A stretch of 64,000 bases of DNA from contig OV884057.1 in the NCBI GenBank assembly GCA_930367215.1, positions 246,724,830 to 246,788,829 of the forward strand, written 5' to 3'. This stretch comes from Pollenia angustigena (Eukaryota > Arthropoda > Insecta > Diptera > Polleniidae). The first letter of the stretch is position 1, and the number at the start of each line of letters is the position of its first letter. The notes below the pieces were generated by a model that saw only the letters and a list, made by a program, of their open reading frames with translations, was not told the origin of the DNA and searched no databases. This document shows, one piece after another, positions 45,069 through 55,533 of this stretch. A program made the position numbers and the translations under genes.

Positions 45069-45915
45069 TTTTTTTTTTCATTATTTATTTATTGAATCTT
45101 CATATATTTAATATGAACTAACAATAATTAATCAAATCTTAACCTAATACGTTATTTTATGTCCTGCCAGTGCCAGACAAAAATTTTCTTCATCACGGGT
45201 TCTGTTCACTTATATAGGTGTTTATCGCTCATCTAATTGGATAAGTGCTGCAGTGTCTCCTCTTCTTAAGCGAGTGTGGCCGCTACCATTTAAAATATTT
45301 CGTGCTAGTGGGTTCGGGTGCAATTCGAGCCTTTTTAAGTATTTTACTGCATATTTCGTAATCATAGTTTTAACTAATGGAACATTGTGATCCTTGTGAA
45401 TATTTGAGTTTTTAACATACCAAGGGGCAGCTGTGATTATTCGAAGTAGTTTATTTTGGCGCCTTTGAATTTTTTCGATATTTGAGGCCGAGGCAGTGCC
45501 CCATAACTGAATACCATAGCACCAGATTGGCTTTAAGATAGAGTTGTAAAGAAGAAGTTTGCAGTCGAGACTAAGGACAGAGTTTCTTCTAATAAGCCAA
45601 TGAATTTGGATGGCTTTTAGTTTCATTTGAGTTAATTTTGCCTCTATATGGCTTTTCCACGTTAAACGGCGATCTAGATGAATACCGGGGTATTTTACAT
45701 GGTATTATTTGATTATTGATTTTAATAGGCGGCATGATTCCCGACGCAAGGTGAATCCTCCATTGCTTTAACCATAGTTCGAGTTGAAATATATGATGCT
45801 GTAGGTATCGAGATGCTTCTTGACTGTTTTCGTGCACGCTTAGAAAATCTGTATCATCAGCAAATGTTGAAGTTTGGGTGTAGTTGTTTGTTGGCATATC
45901 CGAAGTATATATTAA

Positions 45916-46053
45916 CAGCCAGGCCCACGATGTCACACGTTAACGTTCGCATAGAAAATAACATTTAAAACAAAAACAAATTTTAGAAATTGTTTTTGTT
46001 TTAAATGTTATTTTCTATGCGAACGTTAACGTGTGACATCGTGGGCCTGGCTG
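45916..46053. mobile_element. 138-bp perfect hairpin MITE, copy 3 (TSD TAA)
   Basis: Arms of about 64 bases (CAGCCAGGCCCACGATGTCA…) are exact reverse complements around a loop of about 10 bases. TAA flanks both ends (45,913-45,915 and 46,054-46,056). Removing the element plus one TAA joins the LINE frame as GPLLYLIYTSDMP, which proves it is an insertion. Confidence 0.93.
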
Positions 46054-46521
46054 TAAGTATAAAAGTGGGCCCAGGATGCTTCCCTGAGGGACTCCAGCGT
46101 CAATTTGCTGAGGAGAGCTTAAATAATCACCTTCTTTAATAATAAACTTTCGACCGACTAAGTAGCTTTCTAGCAGCTTGTGTGTGTTTACTGGTAAGTT
46201 TAGTTTCAATTTATGTAATGAGCCTTCATGCCAGACTTTATCAAAAGCTTGAGAAACATCGATGAAGAGAGCGGAACAATATTTTCTTTCTTCAAAGGCT
46301 TTTCTTATTGCGTTTACTATACGATGGGTTTGCTCAATTGTGCTGTGTTATCTTCTAAAGCCGAATTGGTGGTTAGGAGTACATCTATTTTCATTTAAAA
46401 TTGGGGTTAATTTTGACGTTAATAGCTTCTCAAACAGCTTTGATATATTAGAAAGTAAACTTATAGGCCTATATGACTCAACTTGTGTGTGATCCTTTCC
46501 TGGTTTAGGTATCATGGTGAC

Positions 46522-48018
46522 CAGGGATGATAAAGTTAGTACAATTGTACTTTTTTCAGTACTATTTGCATTGCAAAAGTACTGAAGTACTCCAATGACA
46601 TATCTAGTACAATTTAAAAATTTCCATGTATCAGAAGAAATGCCAAAGGCATATTGTCTATACAAAATTTTTCGACGAGTATGGAAAGGATTTTTTCGAA
46701 GCAAAATTTGATAAAAACGAAGCGAAGAAACCGCCTTTTTGTGATAATTGCATCGAATTAAATTCAGCCAAAAGATTTACTACAGTCTAATGAAACTTTA
46801 AAGGTTGATTTCTTAAAGTATGGTGAAACTGGGTATAATACGGCCCTACATGTTGCGAGTTGTTGTACAATTCGATCAAGTTGTACAAACATTTGTTACG
46901 TTAAAGGTGTGGTTTTTTTTATCAGATGAATAAAAAATCAATTTAATTTGAGCTTTAAAATCGGTACGTGTGATGGCGGTTTTTTCTTTCGTTTTTCATT
47001 TTGATGTTTTGAAGGCAACAGCGTGAAAAACCAATACGAAATTCCAGTGCTTAATTTTAGTAAAGAGTATAAAAACTAACGGAACTATCATGGTGGAATA
47101 AACAGGTGGCAGCACTACGCCAGATGACGATTTTTTGCTCTTGCATTGTTTGTCTAAGTTTATGTCAAAGTTTTGTTTATGTTTACAAAAAGTCCACATT
47201 TTGTGCTGTAATTATTGCATTTTATTTAAGTTTTTGATCATTTTAAATTAAAATAAATAATATATAGACCATAATTAAATAAAAATTGGCTAAAAATGTA
47301 TTTATTTCATCACGTTTTGCGGCACGCTTTGATTTTTGTTTAAACAATTTTTTGACGTAAACGGTGATATAATTTCCATTTTTGTTGTAATGTTGTATTT
47401 GTTGCCGTAACGATGCCACCTGCTTATTCCACCATGGGAATAAATATTATTTATTTTCCTTTCTTGTTCCTCTTCTTACTCCACTTCATTTATTGTCACT
47501 AGTGCTAACAAATTGCCAATAAAATAATTAATGAAAAGTTGGTTAAAAAATTAAAGCATGTGCTGCGAACGTCTTGGTCTATTCAACTCAATTGTACGAC
47601 CAGTTACAACGTGTAGGGGCGGCATAAGGATCCTTGGACAATATCTTTTGGGCTTATTACTGGGTTAAATATACTAAGACCCCGTTCCACCTTGGCGCCC
47701 TATGATCCAGTGGAAGCTAGAGGAATATAAAAAAATACCCTGTTCCACTATCAACTCTAAAAAGTGGAATAAAAAAGCATCGTCTAAATTCTTATTACGT
47801 ATTAATTTAATGTTTTTTTTTTTTAATTGCCAAAGGGGTATTTCAAATACGTATGTATAAAGGTGTAGTACAAGTGAATTTTAATGTACATATGTTCGTA
47901 CATTTTCTGGTTTTTAATAATAAAACTAGTAAAAAATATTTTTAGTACAATTAGGGTCAAAAAAGTACAATTTTTTACTTAATTAAGTACAATTTAGAAA
48001 ATGTCATTATCATACCTG
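46522..48018. mobile_element. hAT element in LINE R (8-bp TSD)
   Basis: Starts CAGGGATGATAA and ends TTATCATACCTG; perfect TSD ATGGTGAC at 46,514-46,521 and 48,019-48,026. Subterminal AGTACAATT words repeat at both ends. No transposase inside. Contains a smaller TIR element (47,089-47,436). Confidence 0.93.
47089..47436. mobile_element. 348-bp TIR element inside the hAT
   Basis: Left end CATGGTGGAATAAACAGGTG, right end inverted CATGGTGGAATAAGCAGGTG, then GGCA on both. No clear TSD (GGAAC / GGAAT at most). Non-coding. Confidence 0.75.
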
Positions 48019-48565
48019 ATGGTGACTAAGGGAACCTTCCTTTTTTGAGGATAGTATTCAAGGCGTAAAATAGCATTAAAAATGAAAAGAATAATTTTCT
48101 TTGCTATGCTGGGTAGCTCCAAAAGCATTTTGTTGCTGATCTTATCAAAACCAGGAGCCTTGTTGAAACCACACAGAAAAAAGTAAAAAACGTTTTTGAT
48201 CACCAAAATAATTGAAACAAGCAAAAAAATGTTTAATTTTGCACCTATCACTGAAATGATTATACCAATTACTCAAACTTGCAAAAATTGCAAAACAAGG
48301 ATTTTTTTCCAATTAAAAAGTTTTTACATTTTAATTACAAAAATAATTGAAAAAATTATTAATATTTATCAATATTTTAATTGAATGAATTAACAAATTA
48401 ATTTCAAAAAAATAAATATTTTAATTGAATGAATTACTAAAGTAATTGATTACAATACAGAAAATTAATTATTTTAATAATTGTATTGATTAAAACAGTG
48501 ATTGAATTTTTGCATTAAATTGATTAAATTTTTAGTTGAATAAATTAAACGGTGTATTTGAAATA

Positions 48566-48811
48566 CAGGGCCATGTCACAGAGTATAATTCCGTTCGGAA
48601 TGATTTCGTTCGGAATTGAAGAAAACATATTTGTTTATGAATAGAAAATGTATTTTTATTGTTTTTTGGCCTTTCAGATACAGAAAACTCCCATTCTGTT
48701 CATGAAAACAAAAATGGTATCATTCCGAAAAATGCTTTCGTCATTATCTGAAGCACCAAATTACGGAATGAATTCCGTTTCCGAACGAAATTGTTCTCTG
48801 TGACATGGCTG
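48566..48811. mobile_element. 246-bp MITE with CCATGTCACAGAG ends
   Basis: Left CAGGGCCATGTCACAGAG, right inverted CAGCCATGTCACAGAG. Internal TTCCGTTCGGAAT words near both ends. No TSD recognised. Confidence 0.7.
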
Positions 48812-50002
48812 ACAATCTTAATTCAATTACGCAAATTATTCAATCAAAGAAATAGTTAATTGAATAAGTTTGTTAAATCAATTCAGTTGATGGTTTTTTT
48901 TTTTAATATATTTTTTTTTTTATTCAATATAATATTTATACAATAATAAGTTCAACGCCTCAGCGCCATAAAGGCTTTTTAGAGGCTCAAAGGCAACTCT
49001 GTATATATTACATATAGAAGATTTTTAAAATCTATTTTTAAAATTTACATTATATACAATAAATTTAGACTTAGGGAAAGAGAAAAAAAAATAAAAAATA
49101 GTAATAAAATAATATTTTATACTAGAAGTGTTTCAACATTACGAAGTAAAAGATCTTTAATGGATTTTTTGAATGTAGATAAAGCTTGTATATTACGAAT
49201 ATTGATTGTCAATTCATTATACTCACTTGGTCCAACATAAGCAATGCGTTGTTTTGTTAAATCTAAACGACATCTTACAATACTTAAATTCAGAGCCTGT
49301 CTAGTATTTCTTCGAGTGTGTAAAATATTTTGAGTAAACTGCCTGGAACCACGAACATCTCCTCCTCTTATTGTTTTGAAAACGTATGTTAAAACTTTTT
49401 GTTTATATAAGCCTCTTACTGGAAGAACCTTTTTAGCATATTTTTTAAATAAGTTTAACGTTGAAAATCTTAGCGGAAGATTAAAAACCAGCTTAAGAGC
49501 TTTATTTTGAGCAGATTGAAGGAACTTTAGTGAACTGTTTACTTTACAGCCATAAATAATAGGAAGATAAGTTAAATGAGAATGTATAAGTGATTGATAT
49601 ATAAGCATTTTAACATCAGAATTAAGTTTATTTTTGAATTTGTATAAAATACCAATTCCAGATGAAATTTTAGTTTTTAACAAGTTTATGTGCTCATCCC
49701 ATAATAAATTCTGTTTCAGTTGAATGCCTAAATAGTTAACCATCTCGGATTCAGTTATTGGAGTTCCATCAATATGAACCACCATCTCTCCATCATTCCT
49801 TGATCGGTATGGTTTAAATCTTACAAATTTAGTTTTATTTGGATTCAAAACAAGTCGATTACATCGGGAAAACTCACTTAAAATAGCCGCATCATATTCA
49901 ATTTGAGTTTGTAAAACTTGTTGGTATTTATATGGGTAAAAAATACAAACATCGTCAGCATACATATACAGTTTTCCATTAAAATGTATGTTTTTTATAT
50001 CG

Positions 50003-50016
50003 TTAATAAAAATTTT
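50003..50016. repeat. 14-bp target site duplication, left
   Basis: TTAATAAAAATTTT, identical to 52,460-52,473. It belongs to the E2 coding sequence (IFIND codons, minus strand). Confidence 0.95.
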
Positions 50017-50095
50017 AATTTCAAAAGATTTTGTTATTTGTGCTTAATTCCCAGTTTTTATTCTTGATAAAAACACTTGAAATTTATTGTTGATG

Positions 50096-50157
50096 GGATA
50101 AGCTATTCCTATGCATTTCACTGGTTGCTTAGGCCAGATCATCAGGAAACTTCATCC
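50096..50157 (-). ncRNA. hammerhead ribozyme, RZ-A monomer 1
   Basis: Minus strand: core CTGATGA at 50,145-50,139, stem II CTGG / CCAG with a 9-base loop, GAAA, palindromic stem III ATGCAT and A17; cleavage predicted between 50,110 and 50,109. Stem I pairs TTTC with GGAA (one G-U) and, past an internal loop, GGAT with ATCC. Position 10.1/11.1 is U/U instead of G/C, so catalytic rate is uncertain. Stem III is too short alone and would favour dimers, as known for short-stem-III hammerheads in repeats. Confidence 0.8.
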
Positions 50158-50567
50158 ATAAAGATTTTAGACAAACTAAAGATATTAAACCAAATAAAAC
50201 TGTTAAACGTATAAGACTTATAGCAACAGTTTTACTTGTAACAATATCAAAGCTTGAACAAAATACATCAACAATAAAAAAGTGGGTTTATCTCGTCTTA
50301 CACTCCCCACTACAATTAGTTGAAATTCTCTCAACATTAATTGTAGTTGTAAGTAGGTTAAGAAAAACAAAATAAAAAACAAACAACAACTTACAAAAGA
50401 TGTTGTCAATTAAGTGTTTTTTTAGGCCGTGCACTTGCCTGTTTATTATCAAAAAGTAATTTCAATTTTTGGGAATAAAAAATTTTTTAATTTCAAAAGA
50501 TTTTGTTATTTGTGCTTAATTCCCAGTTTTTATTCTTGATAAAAACACTTGAAATTTATTGTTGATG

Positions 50568-50629
50568 GGATAAGCTATTCCTATGCATTTCACTGGTTGC
50601 TTAGGCCAGATCATCAGGAAACTTCATCC
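50568..50629 (-). ncRNA. hammerhead ribozyme, RZ-A monomer 2
   Basis: Identical in sequence to the motif in monomer 1. Confidence 0.8.
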
Positions 50630-51037
50630 ATAAAGATTTTAGACAAACTAAAGATATTAAACCAAATAAAACTGTTAAACGTATAAGACTTATAGCAACA
50701 GTTTTACTTGTAACAATATCAAAGCTTGAACAAAATACATCAACAATAAAAAAGTGGGTTTATCTCGTCTTACACTCCCCACTACAATTAGTTGAAATTC
50801 TCTCAACATTAATTGTAGTTGTAAGTAGGTTAAGAAAAACAAAATAAAAAACAAACAACAACTTACAAAAGATGTTGTCAATTAAGTGTTTTTTTAGGCC
50901 GTGCACTTGCCTGTTTATTATCAAAAAGTAATTTCAATTTTTGGGAATAAAAAATTTTAATTTCAAAAGATTTTGTTATTTGTGCTTAATTCCCAGTTTT
51001 TATTCTTGATAAAAACACTTGAAATTTATTGTTGATG

Positions 51038-51099
51038 GGATAAGCTATTCCTATGCATTTCACTGGTTGCTTAGGCCAGATCATCAGGAAACTTCATCC
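51038..51099 (-). ncRNA. hammerhead ribozyme, RZ-A monomer 3
   Basis: Identical in sequence to the motif in monomer 1. Confidence 0.8.
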
Positions 51100-51509
51100 A
51101 TAAAGATTTTAGACAAACTAAAGATATTAAACCAAATAAAACTGTTAAACGTATAAGACTTATAGCAACAGTTTTACTTGTAACAATATCAAAGCTTGAA
51201 CAAAATACATCAACAATAAAAAAGTGGGTTTATCTCGTCTTACACTCCCCACTACAATTAGTTGAAATTCTCTCAACATTAATTGTAGTTGTAAGTAGGT
51301 TAAGAAAAACAAAATAAAAAACAAACAACAACTTACAAAAGATGTTGTCAATTAAGTGTTTTTTTAGGCCGTGCACTTGCCTGTTTATTATCAAAAAGTA
51401 ATTTCAATTTTTGGGAATAAAAAATTTTTTAATTTCAAAAGATTTTGTTATTTGTGCTTAATTCCCAGTTTTTATTCTTGATAAAAACACTTGAAATTTA
51501 TTGTTGATG

Positions 51510-51571
51510 GGATAAGCTATTCCTATGCATTTCACTGGTTGCTTAGGCCAGATCATCAGGAAACTTCATCC
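51510..51571 (-). ncRNA. hammerhead ribozyme, RZ-A monomer 4
   Basis: Identical in sequence to the motif in monomer 1. Confidence 0.8.
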
Positions 51572-51979
51572 ATAAAGATTTTAGACAAACTAAAGATATT
51601 AAACCAAATAAAACTGTTAAACGTATAAGACTTATAGCAACAGTTTTACTTGTAACAATATCAAAGCTTGAACAAAATACATCAACAATAAAAAAGTGGG
51701 TTTATCTCGTCTTACACTCCCCACTACAATTAGTTGAAATTCTCTCAACATTAATTGTAGTTGTAAGTAGGTTAAGAAAAACAAAATAAAAAACAAACAA
51801 CAACTTACAAAAGATGTTGTCAATTAAGTGTTTTTTTAGGCCGTGCACTTGCCTGTTTATTATCAAAAAGTAATTTCAATTTTTGGGAATAAAAAATTTT
51901 AATTTCAAAAGATTTTGTTATTTGTGCTTAATTCCCAGTTTTTATTCTTGATAAAAACACTTGAAATTTATTGTTGATG

Positions 51980-52041
51980 GGATAAGCTATTCCTATGCAT
52001 TTCACTGGTTGCTTAGGCCAGATCATCAGGAAACTTCATCC
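51980..52041 (-). ncRNA. hammerhead ribozyme, RZ-A monomer 5
   Basis: Identical in sequence to the motif in monomer 1. The partial sixth unit (to 52,459) stops inside stem I and lacks the core. Confidence 0.8.
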
Positions 52042-52459
52042 ATAAAGATTTTAGACAAACTAAAGATATTAAACCAAATAAAACTGTTAAACGTATAAGA
52101 CTTATAGCAACAGTTTTACTTGTAACAATATCAAAGCTTGAACAAAATACATCAACAATAAAAAAGTGGGTTTATCTCGTCTTACACTCCCCACTACAAT
52201 TAGTTGAAATTCTCTCAACATTAATTGTAGTTGTAAGTAGGTTAAGAAAAACAAAATAAAAAACAAACAACAACTTACAAAAGATGTTGTCAATTAAGTG
52301 TTTTTTTAGGCCGTGCACTTGCCTGTTTATTATCAAAAAGTAATTTCAATTTTTGGGAATAAAAAATTTTAATTTCAAAAGATTTTGTTATTTGTGCTTA
52401 ATTCCCAGTTTTTATTCTTGATAAAAACACTTGAAATTTATTGTTGATGGGATAAGCTA

Positions 52460-52473
52460 TTAATAAAAATTTT
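52460..52473. repeat. 14-bp target site duplication, right
   Basis: TTAATAAAAATTTT, identical to 50,003-50,016. Confidence 0.95.
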
Positions 52474-54562
52474 GAACAATAACGGTCCAAGGACACTTCC
52501 CTGTGGGACTCCACATTTGACTGGACGCCTAGAGCTGCTATATTCACCAATTTGAACAAATTGCATGCGGTTTACCAAATATTGACGAAATATTTCCAGT
52601 GTTGTGTTTGTTACGCCTAGTATAGAAAGCTTTTTAACCAAAATGTCATGATTTACGAGATCAAACGCTTTTGAATAGTCAAAAAATACTCCTGCAACAC
52701 CACTTTACCCAGCATCAAGCTCTCCACAAATGTAATCAATAACATTTACTACTGCTTCTTCGGTTCCTGCTCCTTTTTTAAAACCATATTGCCTTTGAAA
52801 TAAAATGTTATTATCGTCAAGATAATTGGATAATTGTTCGCATATAATTTTTTCAAAAATTTTATCCACAGCTGACAAGACAGAAACTGGTCTAAAACTT
52901 TCAATACTATTAGATCCAGTAACTTTTGGTATTGGAATTACCTTATGTACTTTAAGTACATCAGGATAGTTCCCTTCGTCGATCATTCTATTGAAAATCT
53001 CAGTCAACATATCAACTGCCACATTCTCACTTATTAAAAGCATTCTAGGCGTAATATTATCATAACCCGGACTTTTTTTATTGTCCAAAGTATTCAAAAT
53101 ATTTCCAACTTTGGTTCTATTTACCTTTTTGAGCTCAAAAGTTGTTCTTTCAGGAATTAAAGTACGGAAACAGTTTATATCATCACTTGCATTTGTTGTA
53201 ATATTTGTTTGCATATTATCAACAATATCAACGAAAAAATCATTTAAAGCTTCAACTTTATCTTCATCTTTTGTCAAAACACAACCATCTTGCTTTACAA
53301 CACTTTTTATTCCAGTTCTTTTTCTACCTAACGCTTTATTTAAAAATTGCCAAGTTTTCTTTGGGTCTCCACTACAATTTTCTAAATTATATGAATAATA
53401 ATCATTCATTAGTTTGTTGTTGCTTATTTTAATGATTTTGCTAATTCTTTTTAATCGTTCCGATATGGATTTATCGCTACGATTTTTCCTTCGTGCCTTT
53501 AGTAGATTGTCCTTTAATGCAATTATGTTAAGCAAGTTGTCAGATATCCATGGTGTAAGTTTTTTACGATCATTAAAACGCTTGGTAGTAATTTTTGTAC
53601 TATGTATGACAGCTGCTGAAAGATTGTTTATTAAGCTTTGGCACATATCAGATGAATTATTACAAGATGAATTTCCATTTAATAAATTATTATCTAAGTA
53701 ACTTTTGAATTTGCTGTAATCAATTTCATACTTTTTCTTAATCATTACATCCTGACACATAAATTTCAAATCCAATTTACAACTTATCATATTATGATCA
53801 CTTAGATTGCTCTCAATAGAATATATATATACTTGGTTAGATAAATTCGTAAAAACGCAGTCAATAGACGTTCCACTTAGAGGCCTTGTTACAAGATTGT
53901 GGCAAGAATGCATATCAAATTCGGAAAATAGGTTATTTAAAAGATTGAGATCCCTGTTGTTACACAACATATCAATATTAATATCTCCTACGAAAAAGCA
54001 TGGAACACCATTATTTAAAATAAGAAGATCTTCAATTTGTTCAAGAAATGTAGGTACGGTGCATTTTTGTGACCGATAAACTGATACAATCGTTAAAGGT
54101 TTGTTCATTATTTTGACATCTGGCAACTCTATTGATATTATATCCAAAAATTCTTTACTTAAATTTTGTTTGATTTTATAATTCAAAACAGACTTCACAA
54201 ACACAGAAGTCCCACCATATCCATCCTTTCTGCAACAATTAACAACTTCATAACCGAAAATTGTGTATAGATTTATACATTGCTTATCGAACCAAGTCTC
54301 CTGAATAGCAATTATGTCAGGAAGTTCTTTAAACTTGCTAAGTTCATATTTAAATTTATTAAATTTGGAAATTGAAGAAACAATTCTAATATTTACAGAT
54401 AAAATATTCAAAAATTTTTTATTGTATTTATTAATAAAACAATTATAAGAATTTAAATTTTTAAAATACTTTGAATTCATAATTTATGTAAAAAAATAGT
54501 AAAAAAAAGCATTTAAATTTTTTACAAGAAAAATAAAAAAAAAATTATAAGGATAAGAAAAT

Positions 54563-55533
54563 CTAAATATCACCTTCATCAACGTTACCATTATCATCAT
54601 CATCACTATCATCATCAGTTGTTTCAACATGAGCCACAGAACCATTTTTTCTACCACCACCACCGGAAGAGTTAAGTAAAATGCGATCCACATCATCCAT
54701 TGATTTAATACGAAATGGTCTTGAGTTAGAATCCTTCCTTGCAAATATAATTCCTCCTCTAGCATAAACAAAACTGTACCCAACTTCTTTCAGCGATTTT
54801 GCATAATTAAACACTTCCATGGACTCCTTGCAAAGAAAATCATTGACATATACTTTTTTAAAATCATCCATATCTTTCATTTTTGCTTTTTCAGCCATAA
54901 ATATCTTTTTACTTTTTTTATTTGAAAATTTTACAACAATAGATTTCTTTTTTGGTTCAGTAGATACATTGGAAGATTTTTCTTTTGTATTCAAAAAATA
55001 AGCCTCATCAATTTCATCCTCACATATATCGGCACCAGTTTTCTGAGCAATATTTAAAACAACATCGATAGCTTTTACTTTCTCATCTTTAACTTTTATT
55101 CCATTAATAACACAATCGTTTTGTGCTCTAACATCATTTAAAAATTTAACGCTCGATTTTAGTTGTTTAACTTCATTACGTAGTGATTTGTTTTCCTTTT
55201 GCAGATTATTAATTTTTTTGTTATTATTTGTAACACCTTTTAAAATCGTATCATATTGGGAGGACATAAATTTAATTGCCTCCCTAATATCATCCAGCTG
55301 ATTTAGTTTAGATTTTATTTCAGTCAGCTCACTCACAACATTTACGCTCTCACTTGGTTAGCAAAAATGACATGTAAACTCTAGAGAAGCATTATTAAGC
55401 AATTTTTCAATTTGCTTTTTATCCTTCTTCGTACATATTGAATGCAGCGTTTTATTACAAACATCGCACTGCAACGCATCTTCATTAGTTGTTTTTATTA
55501 TTTAAACTTTTACGTCTGTTTCCAGCCATAGTT
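54563..55533 (-). pseudogene. LINE E2 ORF1, damaged at the N terminus
   Basis: Homologue of E1 ORF1. The start (MAGNRRKSLNNKNN) runs into a stop and the first cysteines of the PHD-like finger are deleted. CDVCNKTLHSIC-type and CHFC codons are still visible before a further TAA near 55,358. The remaining frame 54,563-55,336 keeps the coiled-coil region (SELTEIKSKLNQLDDIREAI), the central domain (VVKFSNKKSKKIFM, VYVNDFLCKESMEVF) and an acidic tail with a run of Asp. Confidence 0.85.

Larger units (their letters stand above)
45070..48171 (-). pseudogene. Jockey-like LINE R, 5' truncated, several breaks
   Basis: Minus strand, starting abruptly near FNKAPGFDKISNKMLLELP (48,165) and ending in AATAAATAAATAATG plus a poly(A) at about 45,070. 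Collinear RT pieces: MIPKPGKDHTQVESYRPISL, FIDVSQAFDKVWHEG (motif A), DAGVPQGSILGPLLY, TFADDTDFLSV (catalytic ADD) and the C-terminal QIHWLIRRNS … PIWCYGIQLWGTAS. Interrupted by a hairpin MITE (45,916-46,053) and a hAT (46,522-48,018) plus frameshifts. Removing both insertions restores a continuous alignment. It lies inside mariner M. Confidence 0.87.
50017..52459 (-). mobile_element. RZ-A: retrozyme-like tandem array, 5.2 x ~471 bp with hammerhead ribozymes
   Basis: Near-identical monomers with spacing 472, 470, 472 and 470 bp, no coding capacity, inserted in LINE E2 with a perfect 14-bp TSD. Each complete monomer holds a hammerhead on the minus strand. The sense 5' end of the array (52,459) begins TAGCTTATCCC, 2-4 nt downstream of the position where the ribozyme would cut (before GGAATAGC). 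This fits retrotransposition of a self-cleaved multimeric RNA, as proposed for metazoan retrozymes. The 3' junction shows microhomology with the target. A 63-codon frame is repeated in each unit; I regard it as chance. Confidence 0.9.
49117..54480 (-). pseudogene. LINE E2 ORF2 (endonuclease-RT), one nonsense codon plus array insertion
   Basis: Endonuclease motifs LSVNIRIVSS, IAIQETWFDK, FVGDINIDM, SIDCVFTN and LSDHNMISC; RT motifs KKSPGYDNITPRML, FRPVSVLS, QYGFKKGAGTEEAV, CGVPQGSVLGPLLFKIF and, beyond the array, MYADDVCIF. A TAA at 52,705-52,707 interrupts ELDAG-x-GVAG, where E1 has a tyrosine codon. The part after the array is 49,117-49,965. Array plus one TSD is 2,457 bp, a multiple of three, so all three pieces are in one frame; removing the insertion leaves one nonsense codon as the only visible defect. 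Confidence 0.92.

Noticed and set aside
45855..45861. Further TCATCAG words (for example here, 11,573, 21,764 and 54,612) tested as hammerhead cores
   Set aside because: No GAAA at the right distance and no closing stems; chance heptamers or LINE coding sequence.
50218..52293. A 63-codon minus-strand ORF repeated identically five times
   Set aside because: It repeats only because the RZ-A monomer repeats. It is Leu/Phe-rich as expected of AT-rich DNA, matches no family known to me, and the array is better explained as non-coding ribozyme repeats.
50017..52459. CRISPR-like or centromeric satellite interpretation of the array
   Set aside because: Monomers are adjacent without spacers and the array is short, TSD-flanked and inside a LINE, so it is an insertion and not a CRISPR or chromosomal satellite block.
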